DNA of 64,000 bases from Karalla daura (taxonomy: Eukaryota; Chordata; Actinopteri; Chaetodontiformes; Leiognathidae). The notes beneath the pieces are model-generated. The model was not told the origin of the DNA. It ran no database searches and saw only the letters and a list, made by a program, of their open reading frames with translations. A program made the position numbers and the translations under genes. Positions 24,560-37,395 of this stretch are shown here, piece by piece. Position 1 is the stretch's first letter, and the number at the start of each line of letters is the position of its first letter. Where the stretch lies: positions 16,424,497 to 16,488,496 of the forward strand of contig CM055188.1 in assembly GCA_029224185.1 (NCBI GenBank). The letters are read 5' to 3'.

Positions 24560-26170
24560 CTATAAGCTGCTGGATATTGAACAGCATGTCATGAAGCTGA
24601 CCCACAGCAGAGGCCACACCCTGGACCTGGTCATACCCTATGGCCTGTGCGTGGATGTGCCCTGTGTTATTGAACTGGCTGGGGGAGGACTCAGTGAGAA
24701 CAGGGAGGATATGCTACCTAACCTGTGAAGTGGCTGCAAAATTTTTTTTTCCAGATTTTACAAAACACTCCTGCAAAGATTTCACCAGTACCCTGTGATT
24801 TTACTGGTGACCATTTCATCAGTAAACTAAAGTCAAAACTGGACTCAGAGGCTGCACTTGTACTAAAGACTATTAAGACTGGAACTACACCCGTGTGGAG
24901 AAACGATGATATTAAGAAACAGGAGAGAAACTACAGGGGTGCTGAAAGAAAATAGAGAAAATCAAAACTAACAATTAACTATGACATTTTACATCAACAT
25001 TTCAACAACTACAGTACTGCAATCAAATAAATTTGTCACTTAAAAAAAATGTGAAAACAACTCGAAGTAAAAGAAGTAAAATTGATATCAGACCCAGTCT
25101 TTAATTAATTTTAACTGTGTCTTCAACACTTCCTCTGAAACAGCACTGTTGAAGTTTCTTCTGAAGAAAAGCAATTTAGACCACAATATTCTGAATCATT
25201 ACTGGCCTGTAACCAACTTACCGTTTTTAGGTAAAATTTCACAGAAACTAACCAAGTATATGACTTTTTAAACACAATCAACATTTTACAGAAGTATCAG
25301 TCTGGTTTTAGGATGAACCACAGTACAGAGACAGCACTTTTAAAGATTTTAAATGACATCAGGAACAACTTGGATAAACAAAAATGCAATACTGGATCTT
25401 ACCACCGCCTTCAATACAGCACATTTTATGAAATAGATTTAGGTACCTGGTAGCTCTCTCTGGCACTGTGTTACAGTACAGTACAGTACAGTACCTCTCA
25501 GACCAACACTTCTTTGTAAGTATGGATACACGTTCCCCCGGAACCCATGTTGTGTGTGCGTGAGGTACCCCAAGGGTCATTTTTAGATCTAATACATAAT
25601 CTTTGCATGCTTTCCTTTGGAGATGTCATCGGAAGGCACGGCATCAACTTTCACAGTTATGTTGATTATACGCAACTGTGCAATGCTTCAATGCTACATT
25701 GGCTCCCTGTACACTTTGAGATCATTTTTAAGGCTTCTTAAGTAGTTTTTAGATTTCTTTACGGTCTTGGGCCTTCTTATTCATATCAATTACGATACCA
25801 ACCCTTGCAGACTCTGAGGTCTGGCAGTCGCCTTTTAACCCTACCAAAAGTAAGATATAAAACACTCATGTAGGCAGCTGTGAGTGTTTGTGGTCCCTGA
25901 TTGTGGAACTCTCTTCTGTCTGGGGAACCTCAGGGCAGCAGAGACTGCTGATGTTTTTTAGATGTTTTTACCTGATTATAGACTCACCTTAATCAGGCTT
26001 TTAACTGCTTTTATTTGATTTATTTATCATTTTAATTAGGCTTCTTATCATATTTAGCACATTTGGTTATTGTTTTATCATAATTATTATGCCATCTTAG
26101 TTAAATGTTTTATTTGCATGTTTTATTGTCTTTTAAAAGAGCACCCTTCCTCGCTTTCTACCCTCTTGTC
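24560..26170 (+). mobile_element. Decayed L2/jockey-like LINE (endonuclease end, RT, 3' UTR)
   Basis: In order on the plus strand: an endonuclease C-terminal HSRGHTLDLVI-type motif (about 24600-24640); a PVWRNDDIKK...RGAERK linker segment (about 24885-24955); a LDHNILNHYWPVTNLPFLGK-type RT motif (about 25175-25230); a degenerate QSGFR-HSTETAL motif (about 25300-25345); a VPQGS-LD motif (about 25565-25590); a FHSYVDYTQL active-site motif (about 25650-25675); HWLPV; a YGLGPSY segment; and the C-terminal motif GPxLWNSL (about 25890-25915). An AT-rich 3' UTR follows. Frameshifts and stops separate these blocks. The catalytic xxDD has become VDY (GAT GAT to GAT TAT at 25667), so the copy is dead. 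Confidence 0.8.
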
Positions 26171-27714
26171 TTGTCTTATTCTACTTTCTTTGACCCTCAG
26201 CTTTTAGCTCCAGTGTTTCAGGGTCTATTACACTGGGAGTTGCTTTTGGTCTACTAATCAGGGTGTCCTGAGTGCCAGATCTGTAGTAGAGCTGGATCAG
26301 AGAGCAGCGGCAAGTGGTGGAAGCACAAACACTGACTTGAATGGAAATGTATCAGGTCCACTGACAGGTCCGGTCCGAGAAATCCGGTGCGGTCCGAAAA
26401 TGCATGCAGCGGAAGTGAGGGGTAAGAGCTGCTGTTTATCAGGTGACTGATAATTTGTGAAGCTACATGTGAAGCCTTCCACTTACCTCAGGGGGCTAGA
26501 GGATGATTTTTGGTGTTGAAGATTGGGAGTGTGAGCGTCAACCTGTGCAACATTTCCCTATGAGAAATCTACCCAAACTTTTCAAAAAGGTCAAGTTTCA
26601 TGCCAGATGTCCTCAACTGGAAACACAGGCCAATAGTGGTGATGATGATGGTGATGCTGCAGCAAGGCTGTAAAATTTTGACACTTTGAAATTTTGAAAA
26701 TTGAAACTAAGGTTGTGGATCGCGCATGTTTCACATTTAGCACTGTGGAGATCTAATCCAGTGGTCTGAGATAATCAGAGAGATGAAGTCTCGGTGGAAC
26801 TAGGTTTACATCTCGATGGCATCAGTAGCAGTGGCATCCAATGAAGACTGTTACATGGATCTATTTGAGACATTAACTGTTTTCAGATATGTTTCCAATT
26901 TCCAAAATATGTAATTCATTTATTTTTATATGAGAAATCAAAAATCACACAGTAGTTCGATGCTACACAGTATGTTAGCATGAAATTTTACACTATAAAA
27001 ATGAAAACAATTGAGTCTTCCAATATAACCAATTGACTTTAAAGACAATGTCAAAAATTGCATTAGTTTCGTTTCATTGTAAGGGCAAGCCACCAGGAAT
27101 GTTTTCATTAGAGGGTAGTTTATGTATAAGTCCCAATGGGCAAAATCAAGGATTGAAAAGAGGCACAAACAAGAAAGTGTCTATGTTCATTGTAACTGCA
27201 TGAGGATTGGTTTGTTTGTAACTTAGCCCTTTAATTGTATTAACCCAGTTAAACCCTGCAATGTTTTAGAATGAGGTTTTCATAAATTTAGTGTACCAAC
27301 TTGAAAATTCAATTTCTGGGCCTGAGAGGTCTCAATGGTGTCCATTCAAAAGAAATCATGAAATGCCCTTGAAAACAAAAGCTTTTTTTCTCTTTTCATG
27401 ATGCTGGGCCCGATTGTGTATAGGGAGGGCACTGCACAATTGCATAAAGTACAATTTTGGGTTTCCAGGGACAGTGTAGGGGCTCAAATGTAATCTAAGC
27501 TAAGTTTCAATTCTCATTTAACTCTTTTGTGCTGTGCTAGGGCAGTGGAGTTGCTAATTTTCAAAAGTTTATCATGAATGATTTCTCTCCTGTTTGTATT
27601 AAGGAGCTAGGGGACAGATACAGTCTGTGGGGTGAAACTGTAGATCCCAGATCATCTTCACTAGTTGATGATGTAGTGATGGGTGCACTGGTGGTGGCTG
27701 GGCTGGATCTTCAA
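26171..27714. other. Intergenic, no gene identified
   Basis: No exon is supported. A GC-richer patch at about 26350-26490 ends, on the minus strand, in CCTGAG followed by GTAAGTGG, a good donor-like site, but the ORF before it (61 codons) is not recognisable. Confidence 0.4.
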
Positions 27715-28085
27715 CTTCAACAACTTCAACTTTTATTTGTTTTAAGTGCCATATCATAACAGCTGTTATCTCAGAGCACTTTACAAGGAGAGCAACAATG
27801 TGTACATAGTGAAAAAACCCCTGTCCTTAGACCCTCGCAAAGGCTGAGGAACAACTCCCAAGAAAAACCCTGACAGGGAAAAAAGGGGAGAAACCTCAGG
27901 GTGAGAGACAGAGGAGGGGATCCTCACCCAGGACGGACAGGCGGGCACAAACAAAACATTATTGATGGCTAACAGTTCAGGATATAAATCAATGACTTGA
28001 ATTAAATCAGTCCATAGTAGCACGCAGGAGGAACCGCAGTGAGATGAGCCGGGTAGAGGTCGTCCTGGATCCAGCTCAGTGTTGA
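27715..28085 (+). repeat. Teleost interspersed repeat (AGAAACCTCAGGG type), copy 1
   Basis: It contains GCTGAGGAACAACTCCCAAG, GGGGAGAAACCTCAGGGTGA and AGACAGAGGAGGGGATCCTC in order. It is clearly homologous, in the same orientation, to 41345-41590. Noncoding. Confidence 0.65.
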
Positions 28086-28192
28086 TGGAGGTCGGGAGGG
28101 AAAAATAAAAATAACAGAAATAAAATAAAAAATGAAAAATAAAATGAATAGTAAAATGAAAAATAAAAATAAGAATAAAAAGAAAATTACTT
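28086..28192. repeat. A-rich (AAAATA)n tract
   Basis: Low-complexity A-rich sequence directly after the interspersed repeat, resembling a degraded A-rich tail. Confidence 0.9.
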
Positions 28193-31100
28193 GGGCCCAG
28201 CCTGCGTTAGCTAGGTTAATGGGGGTGCTAGTAAGTGGCCCTATGCTCTGTATTGCTCTGCTGTGTCCACAGTGGCCCAATGGCCGTGATTGCTGTACCT
28301 GTGTCTCGCTTTTCAACCCCAGCTTATGATCAGGTAAGTAAAGTCAGCTGCATGCAGCTACGTAAACACAATGCATGGAATGAGCCCCACAAAGCCCTTG
28401 CACCAGGTCAAATAGTAGTTTTCCAGAAAAACTAACTTTTCTGAATGGTAGTACAGAGCACTAATGCATGAAACTTAGGAAGAGCAAAATGGATGCCACT
28501 TTGGGCTGTGTGTGTTTCCTGTGTATTCAATAACTTGTTAAGCTCTCTGAGGGCAAAAGTATTAAACATAATGAAAAGTGTCTGATCATTGTTAGTTGGT
28601 AGCAATCCAATCTGATGCATACACAAGCATTCTGTTTTTAAAATTGCTGATTTGTATCAATGCTGTGTCATTATTACATTGTCTGCATAAACTCTTAGGT
28701 TCACTTGATCAAAGATTGCAAATGACAATCTTTGGTGTAAAACCTGGTATCTGTTTATTTAGAATCACCAACCAAAATGTACCAAAAAAAATCTCCATTT
28801 CTCAGGCACCAAATTCAAAGTTCCCCATTGTAATTGGCAGATACATGAGGATGTGATATTATTTCTAAGCCACTGGATGGCACCAAGGTTCCACCTTAGA
28901 CTGTTTATATTGTCCGCTAACATTTTTCAGCTGATGTTTTAATTCAGAGCAATTTTCTATAAATGTATGTAACCATAGATACAGCCTGAAATCTCAAGAA
29001 TAGCACCTATGCAAAAAAAGAAAAAAAACAACAACAACTCATGTTTGTATCTCACTGTGTGTCTGTAGAGAACAGGATGCCAATTCTGTGGATATTAAGA
29101 CTGGATAGACTGGATATTAAGGGTTGCAAGTCACAAGACTGCTGATACTAAGAAAAATCAATGATAGATTTCAATTTGTTGTAAGAAACACAGCAAAGAT
29201 ACTTCAAACCTGCCTCAATTTTCAAAACACAAAGATATCACCTTGAAAGCAGCGGTAGATTACTTTTTAATGAACAGAGGTATTTCTGTTGTTCACCCTG
29301 CAGGCATCACTACTTAGGATGAAATTACTGTCATGATGGCGCAGGTTGCATCTGTAGTCAGGACAATATAAATGTTATTAAACAATGTTATTATATACAG
29401 TTATTTGGCATCTTATGAGCCTTTCATGAGCCTACATTTTCAACATTTTTTTCTTTAATTTTCTACTCTATTTGCAGTTTCAATCTGGTGGCTTTGAAGA
29501 AAAAGAAGAAGAAAAAGAAGAAGAAGAAGATGAAAAAGAACCTAACCCCTAACCCCTGCAATGGATTGGCAACCTGCAATGCTAATGCGAAGCAGGTCAG
29601 AGAGTGAATGAATGGATTTCCTGTAAAATGTGCATCATATGCTCATACAACTCTGTCCCTTGTGTAGAACATTTAATGAATTCTGAAAATTAATTAATCC
29701 AGCAAACAGAAACTTGTTTGTTATACACAAATGTATACACCAATAGATATTCCATAAACCCCTGAATTCCTTTTAATGCCAAAAGATTTTCATATTATAT
29801 TGGTTTTGATAATTCCTTTATCAAAACATACAAGCACTGTAATGCAGCAAAACAGAAGTCTGACACATTATTTCCCCATACCTTTTCTTTCTGACTAGCC
29901 ACTTAAAGGACACATTACTTCCTGCATTGGCTATGAATGTTGGTACTGGACATAAATTGTGAGGTTTGACATATTTCATTTCCAGTCCGGCTGTGGCTGC
30001 ACAGGGCGCCTCTCACTTCACTGCAGCCTGGGGCTAGTTCTCAGATACATAGAAAATATCAGAAAGTTGATAGGACCAGCAGAAGTCAAATGACAGCAGC
30101 TTTGGGGTTCAATCAAACATTTCAGAAGGCTGTATTTTGCATATGTATGATAGTATTAGAGATTATATAATTTACCAGAAACATAAAAAAGAATAATCTG
30201 TGCTTCACAATTTTTTGGACTCTCCTAGTTTTCTTCTTCCTCTAATTTTTTTCTGGAGTTATAAACAAAAAGCTCATTGTGTGGAGTACACTTGTTAGTA
30301 CCATGTAACCTTATGTAGGTTGACACCCTCAGTCAAAAGCACCGTAGTTTACTGTGGATCAACAATAGATTAACTGTTGAGTGGCCTATCAAATGTTCCA
30401 ACATGAAATGACCCGTCTTTTTCTCGCCTCACTTCTTATATTTCCCTCGACTTTATTTAAAACAAACAACAGAGGTAACTCCTGTGCACCAATCTTGCCT
30501 CTGCCCCTATTTGCCTATGTGTTGATCTTATCAACAAACATCCCTGGACCTCACACATTTCTCTGAAATATCTATCAGTGAATTATCCAGTATGAGGCTA
30601 TTCAATCTGTGGTAGAGACTCTAATTTTGTTGATGGATTACAGCAAGTTTTAGGGAAGTGGCACCAAAGTTGGATATTGTAAAAGTAAATGTAAGGGTCT
30701 GATGATTAACCACGTCAGTGTTCACATCATCGTGCTCCAAACAATGTACAATTTTCTGGAACACAAGTCCTTATTATAAAAAGTCACGGACTGTAATAGT
30801 AAGATAATTGGCAGAATAACCTTCAGTAAATTGAATCTGTCAGTGGGGAAAATATAGAAATCTATACTTCTTAACAGAAGACAGAAAATGTTTTCCTTAA
30901 ATGTCCTTATTCAGATTCCACTTTTCACTCCAAAGTATATAACACATGCCTCTGTCATTTAATCTTTCAGTGTGCAAACCTGTAGTTTGCCCACGTATTG
31001 CTCATGGAATAATTAAATGCACACAACTGGCTGCCTGAATTCAATCATTGCTGCTAATGTGAATAATCAGTTTCAAGAAGTCTGACATACTGCAGAATAA

Positions 31101-31279
31101 AGATCTGTCAGTGGCTCATTGTTTCAGTCGTGTTTAAGAATTCTGCACAAGGAAAAAAAATCCTAATTAATTTCAAACCACCCACACATTTGACCTTTTC
31201 ACATCAACCCTGAACTAAGTTTCATATGGTATATACAGTGGATCAAAAAAAGAAACTTGAAATTGATTTAGAAACCCGG
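28193..31279. other. Intergenic, no gene identified
   Basis: AT-rich DNA with no supported exon. It holds a GAA-rich tract (about 29500-29541) followed by the worn tail of the GCCTCACAGC-type fish repeat (about 29555-29615). Confidence 0.45.
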
Positions 31280-31768
31280 CAAAGCCTCCCTCTTAAGGAG
31301 CTCCACTGTTCACTACAGTATTCTGGCTCTTCCAAGGCCACTCGCTCTGTCTCCTCATTAGAGTACGTGTCATTGGGTTTGAGGAGATCCTCAAAGTATT
31401 CTTCCCACTGCCCGACCGCTCCCTCAGTTGAGGTCAGCAGGTCCCCATCCGTCCCACAAATGGTGTGGCCAAACAGCTGCTTTTTCCTTCAGATGTTGAA
31501 TGGAACCCACTCTCGCCCACGCCAGAACCAGTCTGGAGGTACCCAGTATCGCTCCAGACCAGGTACACTTATCCATATACAGCAGGTGCTTGTCATCAGG
31601 GGTCATTCAGCCGCATTTTGTCTGACCCTTCACTTAAAACACAACCAGGGGCAAATTGCACGTTGCAATTACTGCTGCAAATTGCCCCAGACAACACAGC
31701 AACACAGGATCACTAGGGTGCTCAAACCCCTCCACGGTGATAAGGTGGCAGTTGACAAAGGGGGTGTT
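31280..31768 (-). mobile_element. Internally deleted LINE: 5' leader joined to RT-domain start
   Basis: On the minus strand the right part is the family's 5' leader (CACGGTGATAAGG complement region, GTTGTCTGGGGC, AAGGGTCAGACAAA). It runs almost directly into a DGDLLTSTEG...W-EYFEDLLKP-DT segment, which in full-length copies lies just before the RT palm, well over a kilobase further on. The endonuclease domain (seen separately at 10775-11236) is therefore missing. The 181-codon ORF on the opposite strand is a shadow of this element. Confidence 0.7.
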
Positions 31769-34247
31769 TGAGCCCTTTTCTTTTTATTTTCAGTATGCGT
31801 TCGGATACAGCTTCGTGGTTCAACTGCAAATATAGCAGCTGCCTGGTTTATTCAGTCTCTGCTGCATAGCCACAAGAGAAAAAGAGCATGTGTACTAAAG
31901 TATTTGCATGAATATGGAACAGATTGTTACTTTCATTTTTCTTTACAGTTCTGAGGTCTTGGTAACTTTAAACTTTGATTTTATAACCCACCCCCTCACC
32001 TCTCCAGCAAACAGACACACACACTAACAGAAACCAGTACACAGAGCCCAGAGGGAAACAAGAGGATGTTGGAGAACAGTGTATTTGCAACTGGAGCTGA
32101 TACAGTTCACCCGACAGGATTTTCTCCAAATCCTTCAATTGAATTTCTCCCTCCCGCGAGGGGAAAATGCAGCTCCCTTTCCAGTCCAATATCCCAGAGC
32201 AAACACTTGCGTCAGCTGTTTGTGTTTGCCAATACATAATGACTATGAATATTTCAAAGGAAAAATGGCATTTGCTTTCTGTAACACCCATCACTTTATA
32301 AAGAGGTACGAGTGTTTTCAGTAAATTCAGACAGACTTCATTTAGTACTGTGAAGTCTTGTGATGATAATGTTGTTCACTCCCAAGAGTTTCTGATTCTA
32401 AAATTAACTTATCCAGATGAAGAGAGCAATAATGCATAACCCTCACCAAAACATTTACTTATTGAATTCTGCTTAAAAATGCAAATATTTCTATGATAAA
32501 TCTTGCAGGAACCTTGTTAAAATCAACAGTGAATATGGTAGTCCTAATTGTCTGGGTATAAATAAATTCAATCTGAATTCTCGATTATCTTTTTTTTTTC
32601 TCTCTATCTTGAAGGATATGCAATTTGCCCTGTCCAGTAGATTGAAATGATGAAGACTGCAATACGGTTCACTTTCAGTACTGTAGATCCCACAAGTGGA
32701 AATGATGGTATGCATAATGACTGTACTGTGCAGTATGAGTATGAGCCATACTGTTATCCCTGATTCAACAGTGATGCTTGTTTTCTTTGCCCTTTTAGTC
32801 GTACTTGATATATATATCACCTAGGTTATTGATGAGGAGCCTTTTTTAAGGGTAGTGTGAGCTGTGCACTTCCCTCCATTTTGACTGAAGCAATTGAGCA
32901 GATGTAAACTGAGTAATAGATTTGGGAAAACTCAGTGAAGTGGAAGTCTGTAAAATAAAAAAAGGAAAGGAGGCAGCACCTCTGTGCAATGAACAGGAGG
33001 CGAAGGAAATGTGTGTGAGTGCGATAGAGACAGACGTGCCACTGCACAGTGGCCTGCCCTAATGCAGTTTACTTGAGCCCTTATCACAGCTAGCAGCATT
33101 TTGGCACCGTTTAAACAGATAGAGGGGTTATTACAAATTTCACAACCCACAAATAGCAGATTTTATCATTCTTGAAAACGTTAATTTAATTTGGATGTGA
33201 CTGTGTTTCTTTCGTCTGTGCCAAAGATCTGCTTTTAGTGATGACAGTGCTAGAAAGATGATCGGCTACAGAAGACAAATATTTATGCAGTTTTTTGTAC
33301 AAACTGCAACTGTATTAAATGCATTAAATTACATTTCATCAAATAATGGCAGAGGTCAAATTTTTAATATTAGCTTGTGGTTTAGGTGGTACCAGAAATA
33401 TAGACTTTAATTCTTTGTACTAATCTGGTGCTCTACCGCATTAAGCAAAACTGTTAAATTTGGTTCACAGTGATGCTGATGAGACATTTTTAGTGCGCTT
33501 AGGTTAAACCAGATCAAAAACTCCATCCCCTTGCACACTAAACACTGCTGTTTCACAATGTCTAGTGTTATTGCCATTCTGTATACCAATGGGTAGTGCC
33601 CACACCCTCTTACTCCACAGTTTGTGCAGATGCAGGAGCAGTTACCAAGGCAACAATTCTTGCATGAACTGTGGGACAAGCATGGCTCCCAAAGATTGTA
33701 GTTGTTCCTCTGCATGTGTTTCAGCCAGAGCTAGTCATCCTGACCTTCCCTGAAAAGTCTTAATATCATTGATACTTTACAATGAGTTTCTATGTTTCAT
33801 TATTACCTTTAGGTCATGCCAACATTTCTTTTACTGGGGAAAATTGCAAAATAAGATATATCTGTGATGGCACAAATTGAATCCCTTGTAGGCTGACCTG
33901 CTGTGTAAGCTGCACACATGCACACACTCACATACAAACACAAAAAGGATAGAGGGCTGACTGTCACACACAACAATTTGTGTTTCTTTGGGCACAAATT
34001 ATCTGACTTCTCTGCTGGTGCCTCAGGTGCCTCGGATACAGGTGCCCCCACTATCTCTCTGAAGGGAAGGACAAAAAGTATTACTTGTCATCCCACTGAT
34101 TGTTTGGTTAGATACAGTTTACATCAATATGCTAAATGATTATTTCTGGTGCAATAGTAGTTGCTAATTAGTGTGTGTCTAATGAGTATTTGCTGAAGGA
34201 CAGTGCTGAACTGCTTTTTATTTTGTTTGTTGAAGTTTTGAAGTATA

Positions 34248-34250
<3 letters not shown>
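31769..34250. other. Intergenic, no gene identified
   Basis: No exon is supported. The segment at about 32070-32230 is non-repetitive and GC-richer (CTCCCTCCCGCGAGGGG) and could be a conserved noncoding element. Confidence 0.4.

Positions 34251-34318
<68 letters not shown>
34251..34318. repeat. (AC)20(AT)14 compound microsatellite
   Basis: AC run to 34290 followed directly by an AT run. Confidence 0.97.
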
Positions 34319-34321
<3 letters not shown>

Positions 34322-35124
34322 GAGTTGACTGGCTGAACAGATGTTCGATGGCACACTTTTTTTAGGTTCTCCTGGAATAGAAGAAGACAGTTTTGCAGGC
34401 CCGTCACACCTCTCCCTAAAAGATGCCTGGTTAAAACTGATATTTGAGGCCATTATTGAGCTCAGTTTTGGAAATTCAATTATTTTTTAACATCTATTTT
34501 CTGGACAGACATCAAAACATTATCTATCATTATTATTTGATATTTGTTGTTCATATATTGTTTACTTTGTTACAAAACTGAAGGCATTTTAAACATATAT
34601 CTGTCTCTCTCCTATCACCTATACCACAGTCATGAGTGATTACCAGAGGGTTGGTGTCAGAGGGGAAATGTCATTTTACGCACTAGTAATCAGTGAAGCA
34701 TTACGCCACATACTATAGTACTGTAGTAGTATAGTACTGTAATGTAATCTAACTTTAAAATATGGTTGCAATTAATATATTCAATGAACTAGTGGTGTAA
34801 AATAATGTAAATTTCAAAGTCTGAAGTCTTGAAAGTCTTTTAAAGTAGTTTTCCTAGATGCTCTACTTATGGTGTTCAACTTGTAAAATCTGCAGCTGTC
34901 GTGAAATATGTGATGAACAAGCAGAGTTGCAAAGAAAAAACACAAAGACACTGTGATGCCATTAACTTGCAGTTAACTACAAAGAGGGAAAAAACTAACA
35001 GTCAACAGCATAAAAGCAGATAAAGTAACAGGGAAGGTTACTGAATTTAGCTCTGCAGGTTGTTGAAAACAAAAGACTGCTGCTTACACCTGCATGTAAG
35101 GCATTGTTTAACAACTAGAAAATA

Positions 35125-35440
35125 CAGTGGAAGCTTGAGATACGAAATTAATTTGTTCCAGAAAGGCTTTTGTATTGAATATTAGTATTATGAAAACCCA
35201 CCAAAAAAGACATTATATAAGGTGTAAATGTATGACTGTCTTAAAATGTTACGAAAATATACAACTGTTTATAAGTGTAAAAATGACCGGGAGGACCACT
35301 GTCAGATGGCGCTTTTGATTTCGTTTTCATATTCCGGATATTTTTTCATTTAATGGGACAAAATTTCTTCGAAGCCCAATTCAACTGTATTTTCTGTACA
35401 TTAATGTGTGCAAACTCAAAACAGCGTGTATCTCAAAAGT
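35125..35440. mobile_element. Pogo/Tigger-like MITE, copy 1
   Basis: It starts CAGTGGAAGCTTGAGATACG after a TA dinucleotide. The interior (AAATATACAACTGTTTATAA, GTGTAAAAATGACCGGGAGG, TCATTTAATGGGACAAAATT, CGAAGCCCAATT) matches the MITE split at 54049/56323. The right end is worn (GTATCTCAAAAGTGAT) and is read against the expected GTATCTCGAGGTACCACTG-type terminus. The CAGT start with TA target fits Tc1/mariner (pogo/Tigger) elements, by inference. Confidence 0.6.
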
Positions 35441-35689
35441 GATACATGATGAGCAATGAGCTTTTCCACAGATATCCAGAGCAGCAAATGAGTTTAAACT
35501 AAAATTTATGAAGTTTGAAAACTGTCTGGAATGAATGACTGAGTCGGTTGTTGCTGCTGGTACCAAACAATTTTTTATTTTCATAACAAATAACAATGTG
35601 GCAGACTTCTTACTCATATCAAGTCAGTCTGTAAAGTCAATAGCAATCAATAATGGTATCGACCAATACACAAAGCTCTTGCATTGATA

Positions 35690-36060
35690 TACTGTATTGG
35701 TATACTTCTCACAGACACACACTCTCCACCACTGACTTTGCTTCATGTCTGGCTCTCCAGCACTCGTTCATGGATCATCTCTCATTGCCGACCTGCTTCG
35801 TTCCTGATCTGCTCTGCGTTCCTCCATCCTGCTAATCCTGCCTGCCCTCTGTCCCCGACCACAATCCGTCTCTGTCTGAAGACCTGACCTGCCCCCATTT
35901 TCCAGCCAGAGCCTTCCCCTCACTACCACTGGCCTCAGCCATGTGACTTTGATCGCTTCCACCATTTTCCAACTCAATAAAGACTTGAGGTCACAAACAT
36001 TCAGGTCTCCTATGTTTGTGCATTGTGTGCATTTGGGTCTGCAAACCATATTCCTCACAG
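35690..36060 (+). mobile_element. Probable Ty3/gypsy LTR (solo or fragment)
   Basis: It is C-rich and T-rich (repeated CCTGCC, CTGACCTGCC) followed by CTCAATAAAGACTTG (poly(A) signal near 35977-35982) and ending with TGCATTTGGGTCTGCAAACC and CTCACAG at about 36060. This order matches the 3' part of fish gypsy LTRs, which carry AATAAA and a 'TGCATTTGGGTC' end. No pol or gag sequence is adjacent, so it is best called a solo LTR or fragment. Left boundary uncertain. Confidence 0.5.
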
Positions 36061-37139
36061 GGGACCGTAAACGCCTACTCTACATGCAAGTGTAATCTAA
36101 CTTGTAGTTGTTCTGATGCTTCAATGTATACATCTATGTATATGTAAATGTATATTAGCAGTGAAATATATTTGTGGTTATTGGGGTCATACTGCAAGCT
36201 AACATTGCTATGTTCAATTTAATTAATTATCCTGGCCCTGGTATTAGTTTGACATGTCTGAAAGTCAGTGTTTGAGCATATTTGTTTTCCCTTCATTGCA
36301 TGTTACTACTGCCACCACTTAGGTGGGTCCTCAAAAATAATTACTAATGATGTGTGCACACAGCACAAATTTTCATGTCATTCATGATTGCCGTCATGTC
36401 AGGCTACATGATTACAGTGGCATAATATTTTGCCACGCTGTCATACTGGCCAAACTACACTTATGATCCTGATCGATCATCGCTCACAACTCATCACAAC
36501 TCTGTGTGATTCATTGGGAATTGGGAGGCGTGACATGACATTGTCAATCATTGCTACTGAAGCACCGTGTCTTATATGAGGCCTTTCATGCAGACATTGA
36601 AAAGAAGAATGATGCCCACAGGAGGACTGAAGTTCATTGGAGACTATGTTGAACACACAAACACATTTTTTCCCTCTTAAAACCATGTTTACCTCTCGAT
36701 GAGTAACACATTTAAATAATCTTTAAATATGTTAAAAGAACTTAAGATGTGAGTGTTTCCACATTCCCACAAAATCATTGTCTGCATTTATATATGTTAC
36801 CATGGGCCTAACAGATGGATCAGATGTATCTTAAGTCTTAGTTATAAAGATATATATTAGACATAAGACAGATATAAGTCAGATATATTTATCTGATATT
36901 TATCTTGGTTTCACTGACATTTCTCCCATTGCTTTGACCCATCTTGGATTTTGTTGTATAGGATAACACACCAGAGTTGCTGACCAGAGTGCAGACCATA
37001 GAAAATAAATAAATAGATAAATAAATAAATAAATAAAACCCACTTGTGCACCTTGTGATCAACAAAAAATCAACGGTTACCAACAAAATTAATAAGTGCG
37101 TGATGGATGAATGAGTGTGTGGTGCAGAGCTGGTGTAAA
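36061..37139. other. Intergenic, no gene identified
   Basis: AT-rich, without recognised exons. A short (AAAT)n run lies at about 37006-37037. Confidence 0.45.
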
Positions 37140-37395
37140 AGTCTCACCTTCACACACTCAGGGTGAAGGAGTCTGTCACTGAAGGAGATGGTTAGTGCTG
37201 AAATCCATCAGAGCTGGACAATGTCAGTCTCTCTCCCACTACCTGCACGGAGTAGAGGAGACCCCCCAGGACAGAGCTGGCCTTCTTCAGCAGTTTGTCC
37301 AGTCTCTTCCTGTCTGTTGCTGTTGACAGGCTCCAGCAGACAGTGTTGAAGAAGGTCCACAGGAGATCCCCTGTACTCCACAGGACCTCAATGTT
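37140..37395 (-). mobile_element. Jockey/L2-like LINE RT C-terminal fragment
   Basis: The minus-strand reading shows FFNTVCWS, ADRK-type (ATDRKRLDKLLKKASSVLG) and VVGERLTLSS blocks. After one frameshift, FSDRLLHPECVK follows. This is the familiar C-terminal tail of fish jockey-type reverse transcriptases. No catalytic region is present. Confidence 0.7.

Noticed and set aside
31226..31771. 181-codon plus-strand ORF
   Set aside because: Antisense to an internally deleted LINE whose own motifs read on the minus strand.
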